DNA of 64,000 nucleotides. Source: Oscillospiraceae bacterium (lineage in GTDB: Bacteria > Bacillota > Clostridia > Oscillospirales > Acutalibacteraceae). The stretch spans positions 1 to 64,000 of the forward strand of contig CACWPS010000005.1 of assembly GCA_902762875.1 (NCBI GenBank). The letters run 5' to 3'. The notes under the pieces are model-generated. The model ran no database searches and was not told the origin of the DNA. It saw only the letters and a program-made list of their open reading frames with translations. Made by a program: the position numbers and the translations under genes. Shown here piece by piece: positions 59,461-64,000 of the stretch; position 1 is the stretch's first letter, and each line of letters opens with the position of its first letter.

Positions 59461-59693
59461 CGGGCTGTCAAGGATGCCAGCCCCTACATTAGTTCCGCCG
59501 TTTTAGATGTTAGACTATCGTAGGGGAGGGTCTCTGTGCCCTCCCGCTTGCAAGGTAGCGGACAGTCGGGGACGCCTGTGTCTCGGCTGCCGCCTCGGTC
59601 GGTGCTGTTGCTTCTGGGCGGTGTCCACAGGACACCCGCACCCTACAAAATGCCAATTAAACCGCCGTAGGGGCGGGCATCCTTGACCGCCCG
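59461..59693. repeat. REP-like hairpin cluster with an interrupted copy
   Basis: 27-mers at 59461-59487 (reverse, GGGCTG), 59520-59546 (GGGAGGG) and 59667-59693 (GGGCGG). A fourth (reverse, GGACAG type) is split into 59559-59579 and 59641-59646 by the 61-nt insertion at 59580-59640. GGAATT repeats lie on both sides (59430-59458 and 59710-59745, inverted). The remainder of 59694-59926 is AT-rich without a gene. Confidence 0.85.
59580..59640. mobile_element. 61-nt palindromic insertion element interrupting a 27-mer
   Basis: Read in reverse it begins TGCGGGT, has the hairpin GGTGTCCTGTGGACACC and ends GGCGGCAGCCGAGAC, matching the ends of 33402-33466. Removing it restores an exact 27-nt GGACAG-type hairpin element, so the boundaries are precise. 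Confidence 0.8.
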
Positions 59694-59926
59694 AAAAAAA
59701 CAAAAAAATAATTCGGAATTCCTGAATTTGGAATCCCGAATTAAATAAAACGACAAGATTATTACCTTGCCGCCTTAAAAGCACAAATAGTAATTATATT
59801 TTACCCCTTTTTTAGGAAATGTCAAGTAAAATGTGTAGAAAATATGAATATTGTGAGAATTTTTTATAGTTTGCCTAAAAATATGCCTTGCATTTGTTGA
59901 TTATGAGGTAATTTCAGGAGCGGAAA

Positions 59927-61390
59927 ATGCAGAAAAATGACCAAATTGAAATTGAAATAACCGATATGACCGACGAGGGAAGCGGTATTGGCCGATACGA
60001 GGGTATGGCGGTTTTTGTTCCCTGCACGGCGGTTGGGGACAGAGCACGGGTGTTGGTGCTTAAGGTCAAGAAGACCTACGCCTACGGAAAGCTTTTAGAG
60101 GTTATATCCCCCTCGCCCGACAGGGTGGAAAACGATTGCCCTTCCTTTAACCGTTGCGGCGGGTGCGTTTACCGCCATATAAGCTACACCTCAGAGCTTA
60201 GGATTAAGCAAACAAAGGTCTACGAGGCAATAAAGCGCATAGGCGGGGTGGATTTAAAACCAAAGGATATAATCGGTTCGGACAGTCCCTATCGCTACCG
60301 CAACAAGGCACAGTACCCCGTGGCAGGGGACGGAGCCTTAGGCTTTTATGCCTTTCACTCCCACCGAATAATACCCTGTAGCATTTGTGCCCTGCAACCC
60401 GAAATTTTTGGCAAAATCAGCGCCGAGGTCACCGACTGGATTAGGGAAAACTGTATCAGCGTATACAATGAAGAAGCCCACAAGGGCTTGCTTCGTCATA
60501 TTTATTTGCGTCTTGCCGAAAAAACGGGGGAAATAATGGCGGTTGCGGTGATAAATGGCGAAAATTTGCCCTGTGCCGATGATTTAGTAAAGAGGCTTTT
60601 GTCGGTCTGTGGAGAGAACCTTAAAAGTGTTCAGCTTAATGTAAACCCCGCAAAAACCAATGTGATTTTAGGGGATAAATGCAGGGTGCTGTACGGCGGG
60701 GAGTATATTACAGATGTTCTTTGTGGGGTAAAGGTGCGCTTGTCCCCCCTGTCCTTTTATCAGGTCAACCGTGCCACCGCCGAAAAGCTTTACAAAAAGG
60801 CGGCGGAGTATGCAGAGCCAAAAGGCAAGGTTATTTTAGACCTTTACTGCGGCGCAGGGACTATAGGACTTTCTATGGCCGAACAAGCAAAGCGGATAAT
60901 CGGGGCGGAAATAGTGCCCGAGGCGGTAGAGGATGCCCGCTTTAACGCAAAATTAAACGGAATAGCAAACGCAGAGTTTATCTGTGCCGATGCGGCGGAG
61001 GCGGCGAATATTTTAAGCGAAAAAGGCTTAAAGCCCGAGGTGGTTATCTTAGACCCCCCGAGAAAGGGGTGCTCGCCTGAGCTTATTAAAACGGTAGCAA
61101 AGGATTTCTCCCCCGAGCGGGTGGTGTATGTCTCCTGCGACCCCGCAACCTTAGCACGGGATATAAAGCTTTTTGGAGAATTGGGGTACACACTTATAGA
61201 GTACACCCCCGTTGATATGTTCCCCCGCACCGCCCATATTGAGTGCTGTGCGCTGCTCTGCCGAGCAGTAGCGCCGAAACCTCTGTACCGAGAAACGAGG
61301 AAAGCGTTATCCTCACGGGTGCGAAAAATATCGGTAATGTGCCGATTATCGCCCAAAAGCCTGAATTTCCTACGGGCTGTGAATCGGTAA
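59927..61390 (+). CDS. 23S rRNA (uracil-5-)-methyltransferase, RlmD/RumA family, with abnormal C-terminus
   Basis: 487 residues in frame. TRAM domain, a 4Fe-4S cluster motif CPSFNRCGGCVYRH, SAM motif LDLYCGAGTIGLSMA, and catalytic VSCDPATLARD with DMFPRTAHIECCALL near the normal end of the family. The last 40 or so residues (from CRAVAPKP on) are foreign: they read an out-of-frame fragment of another gene, which in the next frame looks like a C39-type peptidase piece. The catalytic part is complete, so the enzyme may still work. It starts with ATG preceded by CAGGAG. Confidence 0.85.
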   Translation: MQKNDQIEIEITDMTDEGSGIGRYEGMAVFVPCTAVGDRARVLVLKVKKTYAYGKLLEVISPSPDRVENDCPSFNRCGGCVYRHISYTSELRIKQTKVYEAIKRIGGVDLKPKDIIGSDSPYRYRNKAQYPVAGDGALGFYAFHSHRIIPCSICALQPEIFGKISAEVTDWIRENCISVYNEEAHKGLLRHIYLRLAEKTGEIMAVAVINGENLPCADDLVKRLLSVCGENLKSVQLNVNPAKTNVILGDKCRVLYGGEYITDVLCGVKVRLSPLSFYQVNRATAEKLYKKAAEYAEPKGKVILDLYCGAGTIGLSMAEQAKRIIGAEIVPEAVEDARFNAKLNGIANAEFICADAAEAANILSEKGLKPEVVILDPPRKGCSPELIKTVAKDFSPERVVYVSCDPATLARDIKLFGELGYTLIEYTPVDMFPRTAHIECCALLCRAVAPKPLYRETRKALSSRVRKISVMCRLSPKSLNFLRAVNR

Positions 61391-61479
61391 GCGCGGTAAT
61401 GGTGCTTAAATATGCAAGAGCAAAGGTTGAGGACAGATTTGAAAAGCTCGGACGGCAGTCCTTGGTTGTGTTAAAATAA
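61262..61479 (+). pseudogene. Fragment of a C39-like cysteine peptidase gene
   Basis: In the frame of 61243-61479 the peptide NVPIIAQKPEFPTGCESV followed by SAVMVLKYA matches the start of a C39_2 peptidase domain (catalytic Cys in PTGCES). The rest of that domain is absent; the frame ends soon after with LGRQSLVVLK. There is no start codon or ribosome binding site of its own. It overlaps the abnormal end of the rRNA methyltransferase gene, suggesting a deletion that fused the two. Confidence 0.6.
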
Positions 61480-61661
61480 GCCTTTCATAACGGCGAGATT
61501 ACGGGAGAAAAATAAAACAATTTTCCGGATAGGCGGTAAAGCTGCTGAATATCTCTGTGCAATTAAATTAACAGCAAAAACCGATAAAATAGGTTTGTCG
61601 AAGCGCTTTTTTGCGTTTCGGCATTCTATAGTCATTATAACGGAAGCGAAGTGAAAATACC

Positions 61662-62777
61662 GTGGAGAATAATTTAGAGAAGAGAAAAGAGAACAGGATT
61701 ATATATTTTGATCATTTACGGGTTCTTGCGACTTTTGCAGTTGTGGTTTTGCATGTTGCGTCGGTTAATTGGTACAGCAGCGATGTAAACGGAACGGATT
61801 GGCAGATGTTTAATTTTTATGACAGTATTGTTAGATGGGGAGTTCCGATTTTTCTTATGATTAGCGGAGCACTTTTTCTTAGGCGAGATATTGCAATATC
61901 TCGAATTTATAAAAAATATGTACTAAGAATCGGTGTTGCGTTTATCGCGTGGAGTTTTATTTATTATCTCCTGTCTTTTGGAATACCTTCACCCAAAAAC
62001 ATTGCGGAACAATTTCTCGGATTGTTTAAAGACGGAAAAACACAGCGAATTGTCAGCATTATCGGCGGACAATATCATTTATGGTTTCTCCCGATGATTG
62101 TGGGCATTTATCTGTGCCTTCCTATAATCAAAAAAATAGTTGAAGACAAGCGCATCGTCAAATATTTTTTGATTTTGTCATTTATATTCGGCTTTCTTAT
62201 ACCTCAGGTTGTAAATCTGACGAATGATTTTGCAACGGATAATATTAAAGCAGTTGTTAATGCAATAAACGACGAAATCGGCTTGATGGATATGCGTATG
62301 GTTCTTGGATACGCTTTTTACTTTATTTTGGGCTATTACTTATCCGTGACCGATTTTAATAAGAAAACACGGGCAATTATATATGCTTTGGGGTTATTTG
62401 GGTTTGCATTCACAATAATCGCAGATTCAGCAGTCTCAATTAAAGCACAGACACCGACAGCTACTTATTATGGGAACTTTTGCGTGAATATTTTATTTGA
62501 AGCGGTTGCAGTCTTTACACTATACAAAAATCTGTCCTTTAAAAACGAAAGATTTAATCGTTTAATAAAGGTGATGTCTAAATGGAGCTTTGGCGCTTAT
62601 TTAGTGCATGTTTTATTTATAGATAAACTGAATACTGTTTTTGCAATAAACACATTGTCGCTGCCTGTGCCGTCTTATATAGCGGTGATAATTATTTCCC
62701 TTACGGTATTTGTTTTATCTTTTTTGGTTTCGGCTATACTAAATTGCATACCTGTTATTCGTGAATATATTGTATAA
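61662..62777 (+). CDS. Acyltransferase family 3 membrane protein (OafA/WecH-like)
   Basis: 371 residues with about ten membrane spans. The N-terminal YFDHLRVLATFAVVVLHV carries the His needed for O-acyl transfer. It probably acetylates a surface sugar or secondary wall polymer. The start is GTG at 61662 with only a weak ribosome binding site. Base composition is more AT-rich than in the neighbours (many TTT, ATT and AAT codons), which hints at later acquisition. The 180 bp upstream contain the hairpin CGAAGCGC/GCGTTTCG at about 61597-61621. Confidence 0.8.
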   Translation: MENNLEKRKENRIIYFDHLRVLATFAVVVLHVASVNWYSSDVNGTDWQMFNFYDSIVRWGVPIFLMISGALFLRRDIAISRIYKKYVLRIGVAFIAWSFIYYLLSFGIPSPKNIAEQFLGLFKDGKTQRIVSIIGGQYHLWFLPMIVGIYLCLPIIKKIVEDKRIVKYFLILSFIFGFLIPQVVNLTNDFATDNIKAVVNAINDEIGLMDMRMVLGYAFYFILGYYLSVTDFNKKTRAIIYALGLFGFAFTIIADSAVSIKAQTPTATYYGNFCVNILFEAVAVFTLYKNLSFKNERFNRLIKVMSKWSFGAYLVHVLFIDKLNTVFAINTLSLPVPSYIAVIIISLTVFVLSFLVSAILNCIPVIREYIV

Positions 62778-62788
62778 AAGTATGCCTT

Positions 62789-63382
62789 TCATATTTTAAT
62801 GATACTCATCACGGCAAGATAAAGGGCGAGGATAAAAAAGGAGAGATTAAACTGCCCCTTAAAGCAGAGAGTAACCGCTATAACAAGGGCGGATAAGGCG
62901 ACGGAAAAATTAATTATCCGCATAATAAGCGCCGCCTTTGAGGGCTCGGTTTTGCGGCACAAAATATTAAAGAGCACCGTTCCCCCGTCAAGCCCCGTTA
63001 CGGGCAGGAGATTAAAAAGCCCTATAAGCAGATTTATAAGCCCTACCGTCAAATAACCCTCATTACCAAAGGCAAGGTAGTTTACAAAAAGGGTTGCAAA
63101 TAGCAAAAGATTTATTGCGGGACCGCAAAGGGCTATGAAAATTTCATATTTCCCGCTGTTTCCGAATTTTGCCGTAATCTCCACAGCGGCGGGGACAAGG
63201 CGTATGCGTTTCGGTGCGCAGTCTAAAACCCACATTGCGGTAAGATGGCCCAATTCGTGTACTAAAACCGCAAAAAACATCGGCAGAATAAAGCCCGTCC
63301 TATCAAAGACAAGCATAGCGGTAATAACCGCCGCAAACAGGAATGAAATGTAAAATTCCGTGCCGAAAAGCTTAAACCTCAT
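62789..63382 (-). CDS. Site-2 protease family (M50) protein, SpoIVFB-like
   Basis: 197 residues, about five membrane spans. The zinc-binding motif VLVHELGHLTA and the second-site motif NLLPVTGLDGGTVL are intact. In Bacillus SpoIVFB processes pro-sigma K inside the mother cell. The gene overlaps the small ORF upstream by 11 nt, as in the spoIVFA-spoIVFB pair, but the partner is far smaller here. A general intramembrane protease role is also possible. Confidence 0.82.
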   Translation of the reverse strand: MRFKLFGTEFYISFLFAAVITAMLVFDRTGFILPMFFAVLVHELGHLTAMWVLDCAPKRIRLVPAAVEITAKFGNSGKYEIFIALCGPAINLLLFATLFVNYLAFGNEGYLTVGLINLLIGLFNLLPVTGLDGGTVLFNILCRKTEPSKAALIMRIINFSVALSALVIAVTLCFKGQFNLSFFILALYLAVMSIIKI

Positions 63383-63575
63383 TTTCTAAAACCTCGTTTA
63401 TATCGGTCTCGGCGCAGATGTTCACACTATACCACTCCTTAAGGGAAGGGTATGTATTTTTAAAAAAATATTTTACGGTGATGACCGATAAAAGTATTAT
63501 AAGGGTGACGGTCATTTGGGTAATTATTATCCCGAAAAAGCCGCCCTTAGGTTTTAAATTTTCCTGTTCGTCCAT
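63372..63575 (-). CDS. Small membrane protein upstream of the M50 protease (mini SpoIVFA-like)
   Basis: 67 residues: a polar start (MDEQENLKPKGGFF), one membrane span (IIITQMTVTLIILLSVITV) and a short acidic tail (VNICAETDINEVLENEV). CAAGGAG precedes the ATG. Position and overlap match SpoIVFA, the regulator of SpoIVFB, but the peptidase-like M23 domain is absent. The link is inferred from context only. Confidence 0.6.
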   Translation of the reverse strand: MDEQENLKPKGGFFGIIITQMTVTLIILLSVITVKYFFKNTYPSLKEWYSVNICAETDINEVLENEV

Positions 63576-63644
63576 TGCGCTTACTCCTTGTAGAATTCAA
63601 TCAGATGTGTTATACTAAAATATATTTCGCAAACGGAGGATATT

Positions 63645-64000
63645 ATGCCTTTTTTACCTATAACTGTCGAAGAAATGCGGCAGTACGGCTGGGAACAGCC
63701 CGATTTTGTAATTGTTACGGGGGACGCTTATGTAGACCACCCAAGCTTCGGCACGGCGATAATCTCCCGTGTGCTCCACAATGCGGGTTATAAGGTCTGC
63801 ATTGTGCCCCAACCCCAAAACGATAAGGATTATAACCGCTTCGGCAGACCGAAATATGCTTTTTTGGTAAACAGCGGTAATATAGATTCAATGGTTGCCC
63901 ACTACACCGCCGCCAAAAAGAAAAGAAGCGACGACGCTTATACTGCGGGCGGAAAATCGGGAGCCAGACCCGACAGGGCGGTTATTGTTTATACCAAGAA
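63645..64000 (+). CDS. YgiQ-like radical SAM protein (N-terminal part; cut by window edge)
   Basis: The visible 118 residues begin [20 protein letters not shown] and continue [29 protein letters not shown] and [21 protein letters not shown], which is the N-terminal domain of UPF0313/YgiQ radical SAM proteins. The CxxxCxxC cluster lies beyond the edge. ACGGAGGATATT is a strong ribosome binding site. The function of the family is unknown. Confidence 0.85.
   Translation, partial: MPFLPITVEEMRQYGWEQPDFVIVTGDAYVDHPSFGTAIISRVLHNAGYKVCIVPQPQNDKDYNRFGRPKYAFLVNSGNIDSMVAHYTAAKKKRSDDAYTAGGKSGARPDRAVIVYTK

Noticed and set aside
59515..59784. 89-residue minus-strand reading frame over the repeat cluster
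   Set aside because: It consists of repeat sequence (including the 61-nt insertion) with no coding signal.

Overview
The window comes from the chromosome of a spore-forming, strictly anaerobic, low-to-moderate G+C Firmicute, most likely class Clostridia (Oscillospiraceae/Ruminococcaceae-like). The evidence is the sporulation genes (sigF operon, spoIIP, gpr, spoVAE, a spoVB-like flippase, a SpoIID-like protein, an M50 protease), pyruvate:ferredoxin oxidoreductase, a Na+-pumping decarboxylase module, and the Firmicute origin block dnaA-dnaN-yaaA-recF-remB-gyrB-gyrA followed by parAB with two perfect parS sites. Most genes are core housekeeping genes. The novelty lies between the genes and in a few disrupted genes.

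Layout. 1-2.9 kb: sigF-spoIIAB-spoIIAA and folC on the minus strand. 3.3-5.5 kb: a ComM/YifB-like ATPase, tRNA-Ala(CGC) and an intact type I toxin-antitoxin locus. 5.6-10.7 kb: a secreted surface protein, an AI-2E family transporter, and a Na+ decarboxylase beta subunit with a small gamma-like subunit behind a riboswitch-like leader. 10.7-18.9 kb: a phosphate operon on the minus strand, reading pstS-pstC-pstA-pstB-phoU-HD protein-RAYT transposase-phoB-phoR, with a PHO-box-like promoter. 19-27 kb: PBP1A, two acyltransferase-like proteins, a PRPP synthetase, a beta-CASP hydrolase and a small zinc-ribbon membrane protein. 27.3-30.9 kb: nifJ (PFOR), flanked by inverted copies of a 137-bp repeat. 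31.4-35.7 kb: sporulation proteins including spoIIP and gpr. 35.8-44.7 kb: origin and gyrase block. 44.8-48.3 kb: membrane proteins, tadA, a second type I TA locus with a frameshifted toxin, and a divergent XRE/SLOG pair. 48.6-61.4 kb: flippase, rarA, PH-domain pair, spoVAE, parAB, transporter, lemA/TPM, dacF, rlmD. 61.6-64 kb: acyltransferase, M50 protease with a tiny partner, and the start of a YgiQ-like radical SAM protein cut by the window edge.

The strongest unusual signal is a dense population (at least 35 copies in 64 kb) of short palindromic elements. Nearly all are exactly 27 nt: a GTAG foot, a hairpin whose arms pair by position (i + j = 31), and a terminal G. Several stem variants exist (GGGAGGG, GGGACGATG, GGGATGATG, GGGACGGTG, GGACAG, GGGCTG, GGGCGG, GGGTCG, GGAATGAC), each with compensating changes in the other arm. 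This is the layout expected of REP sequences, and the window contains one REP-associated tyrosine transposase (RAYT). Two copies of the element lie in frame inside the RAYT gene itself, which sits in the pho operon with its stop codon overlapping the phoB start. Other elements are nested into these repeats: a 61-65 nt palindromic element (TGCGGGT...CCGAGAC) interrupts one 27-mer and one larger repeat with clean boundaries, and a 271-bp MITE with TA target duplication lies between phoU and the HD gene.

All calls rest on reading the sequence and on knowledge of protein families. No database search was run. Start codons were chosen from ribosome binding sites and family length; where this changes the obvious start, the entry says so.
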